A stretch of DNA of 64,000 bases from Euglena gracilis. Lineage: Eukaryota > Euglenida > Euglenophyceae > Euglenales. Below the pieces are notes generated by a model. It had not been told where the DNA came from, made no database searches, and saw nothing but the letters and a program-made list of their open reading frames with translations. Numbering within the stretch: the first letter of the stretch is position 1; each line of letters starts with the position of its first letter. A program made the translations under genes and the position numbers. The stretch is from positions 12,094,960-12,158,959 of the forward strand of contig CP154955.1 in assembly GCA_039621445.1 (NCBI GenBank), in the 5' to 3' direction. Positions 1-11,309 of this stretch are shown here, piece after piece.

Positions 1-1530
1 GCCATCAGACATGAAGAAAATCCTACACGCCGCGGTCATATGTAATTAAGTACTTGAAGGAACCAAAGGAAAAAAAATTCGATTTACAGGAAACCCTTGG
101 GGCCTGCCTTCGACACCCAAATATAAGAAACCCCCAAATATAAGAAACCCTTTGGGCCAATCGGCCAACACCCAAATATAAGAAACGGGTTTCTGATATT
201 TGGGGGGTTTAAACCCCCAAAGAGTTTGTGGGGCCCTTGTCCCTGGCAGTGCCTGCATAACCTGGCCGGGAGCAAGCAAAACTGATCGTTCCAGCCTGGG
301 CCCAATTTTTTTTTGACACACCCTCTCAGTGGCGCCGAAAATAGTGCCTGAATGGCCTGGCAGGGAGAATGTCTGGTAACCTGGCGCCCGGCGAAGCTAT
401 TTGGGGTGGGCATTTCTTCCAGATTGTGTTCTGGAATGTCCAGTTCTGACTATTGTACGGTATCCCTCGGGGGGCGGACCACCCAACAGAGTCCCAGGGG
501 GGCTATCCGAAGTCAGTGCAAGGTTGTGTTTTGTTTTTGCATTTTTGGGGTCCCAAAAACAACCCCAAACCCCCACCAAAGCCAAAATTTTGGGTATGTA
601 CAAATTCTGCTGGGACTCCAGGGTATACCAGAGAGTGCAGCACACCAAAAAAGTCATTTTTTTCAAAGTTTTGGGTGGGGCATTTGAGGCACCTGTGCCG
701 AGGCCCGCCGAACGTTGGCCTTTCCTCCTGTATCTTTTCCGCCCACGGTCGTGTTCGACTGCCACCGGGCCACCGGGGGCGTTCACAGAGGCCTGCCAGG
801 GACGCTGTCTTCTCCCGGGGTCCTCCCCTGGACGATCCCCTCGGGTCTGCCCCCTGTGAGGCTGTGGGGCGGGCGGAGAGGCGTTGACTGCTTTGCTCAG
901 GGGGGGGGGGCAGCGTTGGCCAGAGACGGAAGTTGTAGTTGTTGGGTGTCATCCCCCACTGAACTGTTATTCCCAAGGGTTCCCAGAGGTTCCTAAGGAT
1001 GACACATCCAGGATTCAGATGCCATCTGAATTTCTGGCACAAGGAAAACCACATTTAGGGATAATGAGGGATTTTTTTTAAAAGTTGGTTAACCGGGTGG
1101 GGTGGGGGGGGTAGGCAGTTCTGCATTTGATCCTTTTGAGCACAGTCGTTTCCAGTTGCGACGGGGACGTCTTTGTGGACATCAAAGGAGGTCCTCTCCA
1201 ACTTTGGAGAAAAGAGGGACCCCATTTCACCAACCAACCCCAAAAGTATATATATTGTATACACACATATACAGACACAAATGTGTGTGTGTGTTGCTGA
1301 TGCGTTTGTGAGGCCTGGTTCACCACACCACACGTTGGCAATAACGGTCTGAGACCCGGCAGCCGGAGGCACAGTCTAAGGCGGCGGGGCAACTCTTACC
1401 TGCGCCACCCTCCCTCCCTCCCCCCCGCCCCTCCATCGCCTGCTCAGGTCCGGCTCCCCCCGGCCCGCCCCCGGGCCCCGCGTGCCCTCCCCCCACGCCC
1501 CGCGGGCCCCCCCCGCCGCCCCCGCCCCTA
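1..1530. other. Non-coding 5' flank with CCAAATATAAG repeats
   Basis: No convincing exon was found. Positions about 110-215 hold several copies of CCAAATATAAGAAAC, the last copy inverted so that the block can fold back. The same CCAAATATAA word returns near 17.69, 18.99, 20.31 and 28.3-28.6 kb. The rest is mixed sequence with G or C runs. A GC-rich stretch from about 1380 to 1530 leads into the first exon-like block and could be CpG-rich promoter DNA, but no core promoter motif can be assigned. Confidence 0.4.
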
Positions 1531-1625
1531 TTGGACGCCGCGGCCTGGCTGCAGGAGCGGCGGCGGCGCCACCTCAGCCTGGACGCGGGGCTGGCCGAGC
1601 ACACCGCCCGGCAGCCACCCTACCG
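1531..1625 (+). CDS. Putative exon, unidentified protein (GC3-rich)
   Basis: The frame starting TTG GAC GCC has G or C at almost every third position and reads LDAAAWLQERRRRHLSLDAG onward to QPPYR. It stops at a plausible donor (CCG|GTCTGC). A basic RRRR run is followed by a mixed-charge segment typical of a soluble protein. No acceptor AG was seen close upstream, so the 5' border is uncertain and it could be part of a first exon. It is not recognised as a family member. The main evidence is codon bias against the non-coding surroundings. Confidence 0.35.
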
Positions 1626-2335
1626 GTCTGCCGTGCCACGCCACTTCCCCCCCCCCCCCCCGAGGCAAGGGAAATTTCCACCCTGGGGCCCGTACCAGCT
1701 GACTTGCCATGTTGGGCAGCCCACGTAAGCCCCCCCCCCCAGAATTTGTCACCCTGGCAACTTCCCAAGATTCAGTTGGAAATGTCGGTTTTGAACAGCA
1801 TTCCGACAAATTGCAACGAAATGGAATACAGCTTGATTGTTGTTCCAATTTGAATTTTTTTGTTTGCATTTGGAATGGAAGTGACTTGCTATGGATTGCC
1901 TGTTTTTTCCCCCCGGAGCTGGAAACTTCAAGAACTTTCAAAGATCAGACCTTTTGGAGTTCATAACCTGACCAGCATTCTGGTACGCCCTATGCAGTAT
2001 TTCTTTCTTCTCTCAAGTTCTTTTCCCCTTCTGGAATGAATCGTGAAATCAATGACTGAAATCAGTCGTGGCCGAGTTGCACAGTCCAAATCATGGCTAC
2101 CCGCTTTCCTGGACTGGAGGAGACCTGTATGGACACCTGGGGGGTTGCCGCCGAGCCCCCCCACTTTAATCCTGGAGTGTCTGCCTGTGTTTTTTTTGGG
2201 TATCTGTCGAAGTTTGCAGCCACCAAGGAAGATGTCAGGCGTGACCATCCTGCTGTGGTGGGCGTGTGAAGGCCTCATAAACCCCAGATTTTTACAGAAG
2301 AGGTTTCTCACAGTCTCATTCCTTTTCCTTTTCAG

Positions 2336-2430
2336 GCATACCAACTTCGATATTGGGAGTGCATCAGCTTCCAGCATATCGACTACGTACTTCACAACCC
2401 GACCAGCGATGTTTCAATGGGTTACGTTGT
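2336..2430 (+). CDS. Putative exon reading AYQLRYWECISFQHIDY
   Basis: A good acceptor (TTCCTTTTCCTTTTCAG) precedes an open frame AYQLRYWECISFQHIDYVLH continuing to NPTSDVSMG, rich in Tyr, Trp and Phe. A weak donor GTTAAGT lies near 2430. The AYQLRYW pattern resembles a fibronectin-III strand, but the segment is too short to call. Third positions are less GC-rich than in the other exons, and its phase does not join the block at 1531-1625 in this frame, so it may belong to another transcript or be fortuitous. Confidence 0.3.
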
Positions 2431-3196
2431 TAAGTGCGTTTCGTTATATATATCAGAAAGGATAGATGGATGGATGTCTCTGTCTCTGTCTTTGTTTTTA
2501 TGTTTGTCTGCCTATATGACTGTCTGTAGATGTATGCATCTATGTTTGCAAATCATATTTAGCCCCCATTTAACCCTCCTGAGCATTGCCGCCAAGCCTA
2601 CACCTTTTGAAGGGAAGAAATTTTGGTGAAGCAAAGACAATACGTGCCAGATGATACCAGTGTGCCGAAAAGCAATGGGTGTCATCTGGCCATGCATGGG
2701 GGGTCAGCAAAAAGCCGTCACATCCCATGCATGGGATGGTCAAAAGGACACCCTTGTGGACCCCTTCTGACCACGCACTGGTGGCTGGCTCTTTTGGAAG
2801 ATTGTATGGGCTCACCTGCATTTGGATGTAAAGTCGGGTGATGTCGTTCCTTTTCCGTATCTCTTGTTTCCTGCACGTCGCTGTTTTCGGCCCAAAGCCT
2901 CCCGGTCCTTGTTCCAAACCTTGGAAGCTGATTTCCCACCACCAGCAATGCCAGGCACCACCACGTCGATCAGGTTGAATGCACAATTGTTCCATTACAT
3001 TTTAGTGCGGAAACCAATTTTTTTTTATTCAACACCAATGGAGTGCTGGAGTGTTGATGATGTTATGTCCAGTCTGCTATGTCATGGTTTTATGCTGAAT
3101 GTGATGCAAATGGAGAAGGCAATCGGTTGGATGCTTTGTGGCCCGAAGCCAGGCAAGATAGGTGGTGTTTTTCCTGACAAAGTGCTCTTTTTTTGG

Positions 3197-3316
3197 ACAC
3201 CCACGTGACAACCTTACTCTATGCTGAGATCTGCACCTCTGTGATCACTTATTTCAACGAGCAACGTCAGGCAACCATCCTGAAATATTTCACTTCAAAA
3301 GGGATGCGAAATATTA
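3197..3316 (+). CDS. Putative exon reading EICTSVITYFNEQRQATILK
   Basis: The open frame TLLYAEICTSVITYFNEQRQ continues through ATILKYFTSKGMRNIR and ends at a possible donor (AATATTAG|GTGCG). The amphipathic composition is protein-like and differs from the low-complexity surroundings. No strong acceptor is evident. Codon use is AT-leaning, like 2336-2430 and unlike the GC3-rich exons elsewhere. The family was not recognised. It could be a real exon of a gene covering 1.5-4 kb or a relic of an inserted element. Confidence 0.3.
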
Positions 3317-3319
3317 GGT

Positions 3320-5475
3320 GCGTTGTGGTTCCACAAAACGTTCACCCATCTCTCTCAGTGAGCGGTCAAAGCAAGCACATCACAGATTTGACCTCGGGCG
3401 GATTTGACCTCGGCGGACGTGCAGACTCCCCACTTCACTTTTTGCATTCACCATTTCATTTTCTGCACACCTGTATATGGCTAACCATATCATTCATGTC
3501 ATCGACGGCTTTTCCTCCCAGCTTGAAATAACCCTCTGACCTGCCCCACACTCATGCACTTGGGGACCGCCCTGCAACTGGAAGCACAGAACACCTGTTC
3601 CATGATCTCCATACATTTCCACTTTTCTCCCTTTCTCTGCTTGTTTGTGTTTTTTTCACCCTTTCACACTCACTCATTTTGACTCAAACCATCAGTCGAA
3701 TGGAATTCCCCAGCTGTACATGTGATTTTGGGCCTGCCCCACCCCTCCAAACGTCAAGCTGCGGCAATCCCAACTTCCCACCTTTCCCACCTTCCTATAT
3801 ATCCCCGTGCCTTCACGGGCACCCTTTGTCAATAGAACCGTGTAAGGGTGAGCGGATGTTGAGGTTTTACTGGCAAATCAAACCGAATCATTTGAGGCAA
3901 AAGATGAGAGAGGAGAGATGAGTACTAAAACTACTTGAACCCCAGCGACCTGATCTTTCTGATTCTTGCCAGTTTACTGCAAGGTTGCTTTTAAATCCTA
4001 CAATCATAATAACATGTAAAATAAAATGTAGCACTTCCCACCCAGCCACAGTAACATAAACCTTCATTCACTATCAACCTCTACTGCATAGTGCAGAATA
4101 TTTTTCTGAGAGGATTTTATTGTCAAATCTGCAATCACAGGCTGCCCGAAATCCTTGTCAGTTTTTTTTGCAATTTAGTTGTAGTGGTTGTTGTAGTTCA
4201 ATTTTTTTTTGTAATTCAGTTGGCCTTTCGAGGTGTTTTTTTGAACCCCCAACTCCGTTAATCGGGTATTCATACCGACACAATCGCCTGCCAGGGGCCA
4301 TCTGTAATACGGGGATTTTGCGGGTTGGGCACTGAACACCGCCCACTCAGGCCGCCTGCAGAGTCCCCCTCGCCTCATTCCGTGGCAGTTCCGTGCGATT
4401 CCCCGGACCGATGCCCCCTCACTTCCTCTCGTTCCCTCCCCGCCTCGGGCTGCCTGCTGTGCCCCCCCCCCCCCAAAGGAGGAGAGTGCTTGTGCCACTG
4501 GAAGGCACCCAAATGAGAAGAAGATGACACAAGGGAGAGACGCCATACCGGGCCCCCTCCCTGGAGCACACTCTCGCTCTCGAGGTTTCCTTGTCTCCCC
4601 GAGGTGGTTTGCCTGAATTAAATGCCCTTCGCAGCATAAGAAGGCTTCTGTTTCGAACACTTGGGGTTCCGAATGTCCGCCCATCAATCTGTTTTGGAGC
4701 CCTTTCGGCAGTTACAGCGTTTCCCTCTCCCTCTCCCCAGAGTGCTGTCAGGGTTAGGAAAGTTGCATTCCCTCCCCCACCCCCTGTCACGGCGTCCGCC
4801 ACCTTTCTGGATTTTTTTGGGAGGAAATCAAAACCTTTCTGAGCCATCAAACCAGTTTCTCAGATTTGATGAGCTGAGTTCAATGGTTGGTCAAACTGCA
4901 CCCAAACTGCTGTCCGGTTACCGCCCCTTTCCATTCCGCCCCCCATTCTGTTCACAACGTGTCGTTCCCCCCCCCCCCCCATGTCAACGGCTCGTTGTTG
5001 CCATGTCTAGGACAGGGCAACTTTTCTTTAGCTTTCACTACAAGATGCTTGCCAGGCTTCCTCATGCTGCATTTCCCCCACGAGGAAGCACTATGGGGCC
5101 AACAAAAGGGGCTCAGGCTAATTGAAAATCCCCCCGGTGAGGGCGTTCGTTTTTGCTCTCTCCAGCACCAGGATTTGCTTCGCAGCAGATTGCCCTTAAT
5201 CAAGAAGAGTGCCTGTCAGGACAGTCAGACCACGATCATCTCACTGCGCTCAAATCCAATGGATGGGGGGACGTTGTTCCAGGCTTCACAAGAAAAGGTT
5301 CTCTTCCAATAGCCACCATGCCTTTCTGGGAAACACAGAGGCTGTCCAGGTGGGGAGGCAAACACCTCTGGCAAACCATGCCTTTGGGCTCGGCATCGCC
5401 CAGCATCGCCCGTCACCCCCAAGCATCGCCTTGAAGCCCCTGGTGGTGTACCTCCGGTACTGTCTCTCCGAGACC
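3320..5475. other. Intergenic or intronic, no gene seen
   Basis: Both strands show only short uninformative frames. The stretch contains poly-C runs near 4460, 4970 and 5130 and Pro/Ser-rich spurious frames, with no splice-bounded GC3-rich block. The last 100 bases (about 5370-5460) are an inverted relative of 47955-48060, sharing GGCATCGCCCAGCATCGCCC and the following GGTGGTGTACCTCCGGTAC stretch. Confidence 0.4.
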
Positions 5476-5481
5476 TCAGGG

Positions 5482-5617
5482 TTGAACCCAGAGTCCCAGA
5501 AACCCTGGGTGTTATCCCATCCTGGTTCCAGAGTTTGATGTATGGAAGGTTGAACCCAGAGTCCCAGAAACCCTGGGTGTTATCCCATCCTGGTTCCAGA
5601 GTTTGATGTATGTAAGG
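5482..5617 (+). repeat. Two-copy 68-bp tandem repeat
   Basis: Two nearly identical copies of a 68-bp unit starting TTGAACCCAGAGTCCCAGAA lie head to tail, ending GTTTGATGTATGGAAGG and GTTTGATGTATGTAAGG. Only one or two substitutions separate them, so the duplication is recent or has been homogenised. Confidence 0.8.
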
Positions 5618-5830
5618 TGTCCACGTTTAAGGTGGGCAAACCAAGCAACTGCTTGGTTGCAATATGTGCAAACTTCCTCATATTGACCGAATTAGGCCAA
5701 TATTTACCTAAATTGCCACAAAAATGTCCTCAAATTTGCAAAAAATAATAATCCGAAAAGCCAAAATAGGTGCAAGATGACAGATTTGAGGGAAATGATG
5801 ATGATTAATCTGAAAATGGGTTTTGATTCT

Positions 5831-5833
<3 letters not shown>

Positions 5834-5920
<87 letters not shown>

Positions 5921-6277
5921 ATATATATCTCTCTCTATCTCTCTCTATATATATATATATCTCTATATATATCTCTCTCTATAACTACTTGGCCCCCCCC
6001 CCCCCGGGGGGAAACAACATGGCCCCCCATGGTGTGTTTTTCGTTACTGATGGAATAGGGTTAGGTGCGCGACTTAGGCTTAGGGTTAGGCCTAACTTGG
6101 ACACCGAACACCCGTCTATAAGTTAGGCCTAACCCTAAGCCTAACTCGCGCACCTAACCCTATTCCATCATTAACACAAAAAAACTATTTTGATCCCCTG
6201 GATAAACTACTTGCCCCCCCCCTGGGGGGGGGCCAAGTAGTTTATAGCTGCCATATATACATACATGTATGTATATG

Positions 6278-6327
<50 letters not shown>

Positions 6328-6337
6328 TATATATATA

Positions 6338-6402
<65 letters not shown>

Positions 6403-6412
6403 TATATATATG
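5834..6412. repeat. Fold-back element bracketed by (TA)n arrays
   Basis: A (TA)n array at about 5834-5982 and another at about 6253-6412 flank a central fold-back. The core arms at 6051-6098 and 6120-6167 are 48 bp long with one mismatch, starting TGGAATAGGGTTAGGTGCGC and containing TTAGGCTTAGGGTTAGG, which resembles telomeric TTAGGG/TTAGGC. Outside the core, ACTACTTGGCCCCCC on the left and the inverse GGGGCCAAGTAGTTTA on the right extend the symmetry. The structure resembles a large hairpin or fold-back transposon whose ends nucleated microsatellites. Confidence 0.7.
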
Positions 6413-6519
6413 CAAAGAAATGCCAGCATCCTCCAGCATCGGAACCCCACATCTGGACTCCAAAATCCTTTTCCAAGCATCACCCAGCATCATCAAATAT
6501 GGCATTGCAGGTCGTTATG

Positions 6520-6870
6520 CAATTTCGGTTTTGTTTTTGGGTGATTTTTTTCTTTATATTTTTGGGTTATTTTGCACGATGTCATCTTGATTATTATTGT
6601 TACTATTATTATTGGGTCATCTTAGGTCGTTTCAAGCCATTTTGGTCGAATTTTGTTTCATTTTTTTGGGGCTTTTGTTGTGTTCATTTTGGCTGGCTGG
6701 ATGCAGGTGACGGGGTGGATGCAGTTTGATGCAGGTTCTGGAATGGATGCATGGAGTGGACCGAACTGATGTGAATGGAGTGCATGTAGATGCAGAGTGG
6801 ATGCAGATGCCAGAGTGGATGGAGGTACTGGAGTGGATGGAGTGGATGCAGATTCCCTGGTGGATCAAGA
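6520..6870 (+). repeat. Composite repeat: GGTCATTTTGGG block plus GATGCAG minisatellite
   Basis: An AT-rich block with recurring TTTTGGGTTATTTTG and GGTCATCTTAGGTCG phrases runs into irregular copies of GTGGATGCAG and GGAGTGGATGCAG (about 6708-6865). The same order of parts occurs at 31.73-32.55 kb and 47.08-47.70 kb, so this is one of three members of a dispersed composite repeat. Confidence 0.6.
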
Positions 6871-7569
6871 GGGGGGGGTGGATCCCCCTCACGCCAAGCC
6901 TGACCCCCCACCTGCCCATGTATTGAACCCCCATCCCCACCATTTTTCAGGGGCATCAATTATTAGGTCAGATTTTCCCTACACACTACAACGGTGGGCG
7001 TGAAGGGGATCTGACCCCTCCCCACCTAGCCCTGGAGACCCCTGCATGTTGACAACCCATATCGAGCCCTGCCTCCCCGCCCGCCGCCCCCCATTTGCGT
7101 CTCAGGAGGGCCACAGGACCAGCGCGGAGGACGCCGGTGACTCCACACCCGTCATCCCTCCGCCGCCCGGATCCAGCCCCTTCGAGGGGAGACCTGACAC
7201 GCAAGTTTGGGGGAGAGTCCACTTCCCCGCCCCCCGCCCCCAAAACGTTCTGTGTCCCAGCCTGCCCCCCCCCCCGTTTTTGGAGTCAATTTGGGCCCCC
7301 AGAGTTACCCCCATCCAATAGAACCCTGCTTGGCCGTGGTTGGCCGTGGGGCTAACGTGGCCCGGGCAAATGAGCCCCCCGGCAAATGAGCAGGGGAGGA
7401 GGCGGCGGCAGGGGGGGGGGTGCATCCCCCCCCCTCCATTGTCCTTGCCGCGCCAAAGTTCGGGGAAAGTGCAGTTGGCTCGGGGGGTGCCATGGGCACA
7501 ATACCATAAAGAAACTGGGAAAAGTGCGGTTGGCACGGGGGGGGGGTCTGTCATGGACCCGCCGTGTCA

Positions 7570-7745
7570 AGGATGGGGGGTCCCCTGGCGGTCTCCCGTC
7601 CCGCTGCCGCCCACCTCGGGGTGCCTGCCCTGCGGCCCCTCTCCGCCTCCTGGCCCGCCACGACGCCCGCCGCGGCTCTGGCCCTGGACACGGCCGGCAG
7701 CCCGTGCAGTGCCCCGCCGCCTCCGGTGTGGGATGGTTGGCCGTG
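7570..7745 (+). CDS. Possible GC-rich exon, frame unresolved
   Basis: The block is GC-rich and open in all three plus frames (for example a frame reading LGVPALRPLSASWPATTPAA). Its composition matches the real exons, but the frames cannot be separated by GC3 with confidence, and no clear acceptor and donor pair was found. It is recorded because it stands out from flanking poly-C/poly-G repeat. It may be an exon of the 1.5-21 kb gene or simply GC-rich unique DNA. Confidence 0.2.
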
Positions 7746-7944
7746 ACCCTTCCAAAAGTGAGGCCGTGCTGAGGATAAGACGGACAGCTGGGGGGAACAG
7801 AAGCTGAAGGTTTTTTTTATTTCTTCCCCATGTTTTACAAGCTTTGTGTTTTATTTTTTTGTGTTTTTTGGTTTGTGTTTTTTTTTGTGTTTTCTTTCCG
7901 TTCCATTTCGAGGTTCCGTGCCCGCCCCCTCCCCCCCACCTGAG

Positions 7945-8125
7945 GCCCACCACCTCCAGCCTCACCCTCCAACAGGCCACCGCCTTCCCCCGCCCCCTCC
8001 GCTACTCCCCGCCCACACCGGAGGACATCGCGGCGGGCAACGTGCGGCTCGCCGGACTCCGTGGGAGCGGGCTGGCCCCGCTGCAGCCAGGGGCCACCCG
8101 CACCTACCCCCAGAGCTGGCCGGCA
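7945..8125 (+). CDS. Putative exon reading LRYSPPTPEDIAAGNVRLAG
   Basis: The best plus frame reads TSSLTLQQATAFPRPLRYSP and continues PTPEDIAAGNVRLAGLRGSG before running into a G-rich repeat. GC3 is high and the sequence mixes hydrophobic and charged residues normally. Borders are unclear: the 5' side is a T-rich then C-rich tract with several possible AGs, and no donor is obvious before 8150. The family was not recognised. A repeat copy begins about 80 bp downstream at 8203. Confidence 0.3.
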
Positions 8126-8202
8126 GTCCCCGGGCCCCTGTGGGGGGTCGGTGGGGGGTTGATCACCTCCCACCACCCACGGGAACCGCACCAACCGCAC
8201 AA

Positions 8203-8388
8203 GGTGAGTGTATGTCCCCGCAGCGCTGGAATTACACCGGAGTCGCTCACCCGGTCAGGGGGAGCAACACAAGAGCACTGGTAAGGGTAAGGGTAAGGGT
8301 ACGCCATTCACCGCACAAATTGCAAACTGGGCCAGAATTGAAGTTGGCGCCGGCCATTAACCGACAAGGAGCCGTAGTGCAACCAAGG
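8203..8388 (+). mobile_element. Interspersed repeat, copy A (SINE-sized)
   Basis: This is a copy of an interspersed repeat found five times in the window. The consensus begins GGTGAGTGTATGTCC, continues CAGCGCTGGAATTACACC, CTCACCCGG and GAGCAAC, then CAAACTGGGCCAGAA and GCGCCGGCCATTAAC, and ends TAGTGCAAC followed by a G run. This copy carries a short GGTAAG tandem (about 8281-8302). No coding capacity or pol III box was recognised, so SINE is a size-based guess. Confidence 0.65.
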
Positions 8389-8397
8389 GGGGGGGGT

Positions 8398-8503
8398 TGG
8401 CCATCCCGTACAGCCCTGCCCACACTTGGCTGGACGGCACCGTGGTGACCGTCACCGGCCCGCCCGCCGGGGGCGCCGCGGTGTGGCGGTCCAGCTGGCC
8501 CTG
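8398..8503 (+). CDS. Possible exon reading WLDGTVVTVTGPPAGGAAVW
   Basis: One plus frame reads IPYSPAHTWLDGTVVTVTGP, continues to GGAAVWRSSWP and meets a stop. High GC3 and a beta-strand-like TVVTVTG favour coding. The start overlaps CCGTACAGCCCTG, the terminus of the CAGGGCTGNAC miniature-element family, so part of this frame may come from a transposon. The family was not recognised. Confidence 0.2.
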
Positions 8504-9239
8504 ACCCCACCGGGGGGGGGGGGGGTGGGTCGGGGTGTGTGTGTTGTGTGTATGTGTGTGTGTTTACTGTTATGCGTGAAGCCGAGCGTGGAATGAAGCG
8601 ACGGAGAGAGTGACCAAGGCAGTCAGATGGGACGTTGGTGGTTCCGCAGGCCGGACCCCCTTCGGCAAGGGGACCCCCCCCCCATCTTCTATCCCGTACT
8701 CCCTCCTTACATCGAACCCTGGCCATATTTTGGCAAAAAAGTTCTAAGCTACACGAAAAAAGACAAGTTTCTGGAATCTTTGGACGTTTGTTCATCCACC
8801 TAGAACAACAAAAAAATTGCCAATGGTGAGGGGCTGACGTCTTCCACATGTTAGTCTGAAAATGGATATGAACCAAAGACATTTTTTTTTTAAAATCGAC
8901 CTGGGGGATGGGTTGGTCCGCCGGACCGTTGGGCCTAGTGGGTCCCCAGTCTTTCTCAGCCGTTTTCTTTTGGCCTCGACACCCCTCTGCCCATTCTTTT
9001 ATCTTGACCCCCCCCCCCAGCAGTGCCGGTCCGTTCTCATCAGGGCGGGGCAGCGGAGGCGATCGTCGAGCCCTCTTCCCACCCCTCCACGACCCTCCCC
9101 CCCACCCTCACAGCGGATGCCGTCACACACCCGCTGCTCAGGGCATCACTGAGAGGTCCTGTGGTTGGGAACTTGGGGGCATGAAGGCGTGTGACAGGCT
9201 GGGTTTGTGGGGGGTTTATAAGCCAAGGGACTGTCGCTG

Positions 9240-10310
9240 AAAATTTGACCTCAAAATTTCAGATTGACCCTCAAAACCCAGATTGGCAGCTTTCGGCAAG
9301 CATTTTTATGACCACCTAAACATTGCCAAAAATCAGTTTTGTGAGGTTTTGTGGCCGAAGAATTTCGCCCCCGGCGTCTTTTCATCCTTTTTTCCCAGGG
9401 GGGGGTTTATAAGTCAAGGTTTGTTTGGTCAACCCGAGGGGGGGATTATACCCCCTCTGGCCGATCAAGCAAAACTCTAGAAGTAAGACTCCCCCACCTG
9501 ACGGCGCAGAAGAGCCGGAAACGCGAAAAGGGGTCGCTTTGAAATTCACCAAACATCTGGGTTTATGGGGCAAAAATGATACAAATGGGCGTTTTTTTTG
9601 GACGTGCCAAGACCAGAAAGTCGTGTCGAATCTAAATACAGCCACTCAAACGTAGCACAAAGTGCAGAGGGTGACCCTTCCTTTCACCAATGCTCTGAAG
9701 TTGACTCCGCGGATGCAATATCAGCGAGAGGCCTGCTCTGCCAAAGTCCTGGAGAAAGCAGTGACAGACTGGATCTGACGTGGAAGCCCAAGGATTGGCC
9801 CAGCAAGCCCATCCCGAAGAATACACCCCAAATAAAGCATCAAATTATGTTTCTGAAAGTGCAAAAAATACCATGGCAATTTTTTCTTTTGTTGTTTTAT
9901 TCATTATTGCAATTTCAATTGTTTGATTTTTGTTATTTCGTTCGCTCTTTCTTTGGTTGTTTATTATGATTTCACACAGTACCATTGAAATCGACAGGTC
10001 ACCTGAACTGAGTTGAGGATTCTTTGAAACCCAGAATCCCCCCCCCCCAATCTCGCCCAACCAGGCCTCTCTCATCGCTACATTTCTTATGGCAGCCCCA
10101 CTGTGACGCCTCGCACAGGCTTTATTTGGGTTGGCCACAGTCCTTGGCTGAGCGGGTCGGTGGGTGGGTTGGTGGGTGGGTGGGGGTGTCGATCTCTAAC
10201 AGAAGGGGGATTATGTAGCAAATTATGCAGCAATTTTTTTATGCCAAATTTTTCCTGTAATGTGTGCGGTAATTATGCATTAATTGTGTGGGATCATGCG
10301 GTGCCCCAAT
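9240..10310. other. Non-coding, poly-T and poly-G rich
   Basis: No exon-like block was seen. The stretch holds T- and A-rich segments around 9880-9965, a GGTGGGTGG run near 10160-10185 and a short palindromic AATTATGCATTAATT at about 10270. Confidence 0.35.
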
Positions 10311-10480
10311 AGGACCCTGAGAGTGTCTCAGACATGACAATTTCCTAGTGGTCCCTGGGTCTTCGGTGCTGTCCATCCTGTTATGATAGGAAGGTGTCAG
10401 GGTCCCTGGTATCGGCCAAGCTGTTGGGGTCAAGGTCCACTTATTCTCCTTTGAAATGCCCTACCGACCAACCCAACACA
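10310..10480 (+). repeat. Diverged copy of the ACTGTCAGGGTCCC repeat
   Basis: Phrases GGTGTCAGGGTCCCTGGTAT, CGGCCAAGCTGTTGGGGTC and CCTTTGAAATGCCCTACCG match the tandem family at 53.09-53.37 kb, including the unusual TTGAAATGCCCTACC segment. The copy is old and interrupted. Confidence 0.5.
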
Positions 10481-11132
10481 AGACATTGTCAAGGTCCTTG
10501 GTGCTGGCCGACCCACCAGGGAGGTCCTGCGAAAAAAGCTGGCTTGAACCTTTGTGACTGTGCTTCAAGGATTTGCACTGATTGGGGATCAGCCTTTTTG
10601 TTCGGGACCTCACTTCCTTCCTGGCGATGGGCAGCTTCAGTCTCTCTCCCTCCCCCAGACCGAGGGTGCCCCTGCACCTGTTTTTTGGGGGGTGGGGTTT
10701 GAACCAGCGATGCCCACAGGGCCACCCAGCCCCCCTGTGATGAAGGTCACAATGCTTTCTCACCCTCAACCTCCTTTCCAACAACTTTCTCATCCTGGGA
10801 GGTTGAGCAAGGTTCCGGGAGAGAGGCTCCTGTGAAGTGGGTGGGTGACTGGTTTTTTGAAAGTAAAAAATCACCGCCCCCCTTCGGCCAGTCCAGGCTG
10901 ACCCCATCCCCCGGTGGGGGGGGGTCTGGAACCTGTCTAGTCTGGAACCAAAAACCAGTCAGTCACCCCCAGGGGTGGGGTCGGAAACATTTGGGTGATG
11001 GTGTGGTGCCGACCCCCCCCCCCCTATGAACCTCCCTCTTGGTATTGGATGTCGTTGTCAGGATTTGTTTGTTGGGATTTGTCACTGGAGGTGCTTGCCC
11101 TCATGACCAAGCCCCCCCAGGGGGGGAGGGTT

Positions 11133-11304
11133 GGAATGTCCCCACAGCGCTGGAATTGCACCAGAGTTACTCACCCGGCCAGGGGAGCAACAAACAAGCA
11201 CTGGTTAAAGGGGTCCCTGGCTACTCACCACACAGCAAACTGGGCCAGAAGGGAAGTTAGCGCCGGCCATTAACAGTGAAGAAGAAGTAGTGCAACTGAG
11301 GGGG
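11133..11304 (+). mobile_element. Interspersed repeat, copy B
   Basis: Starts GGAATGTCCCCACAGCGCTG and runs through TTACTCACCCGGCCAGG, GCACTGG, GGTCCCTGGCTACTCACC, AAACTGGGCCAGAAGGGAAG and GCGCCGGCCATTAAC to TAGTGCAACTGAGG followed by G. It is the same family and orientation as copy A and more complete in the middle (GGTCCCTGG and CTCACC retained). Confidence 0.7.
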
Positions 11305-11309
11305 GAGGG

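Noticed and set aside
8281-8302. GGTAAG tandem as a telomere repeat
   Set aside because: Only three to four units of GGTAAG within an interspersed repeat copy; it is not TTAGGG and is too short.
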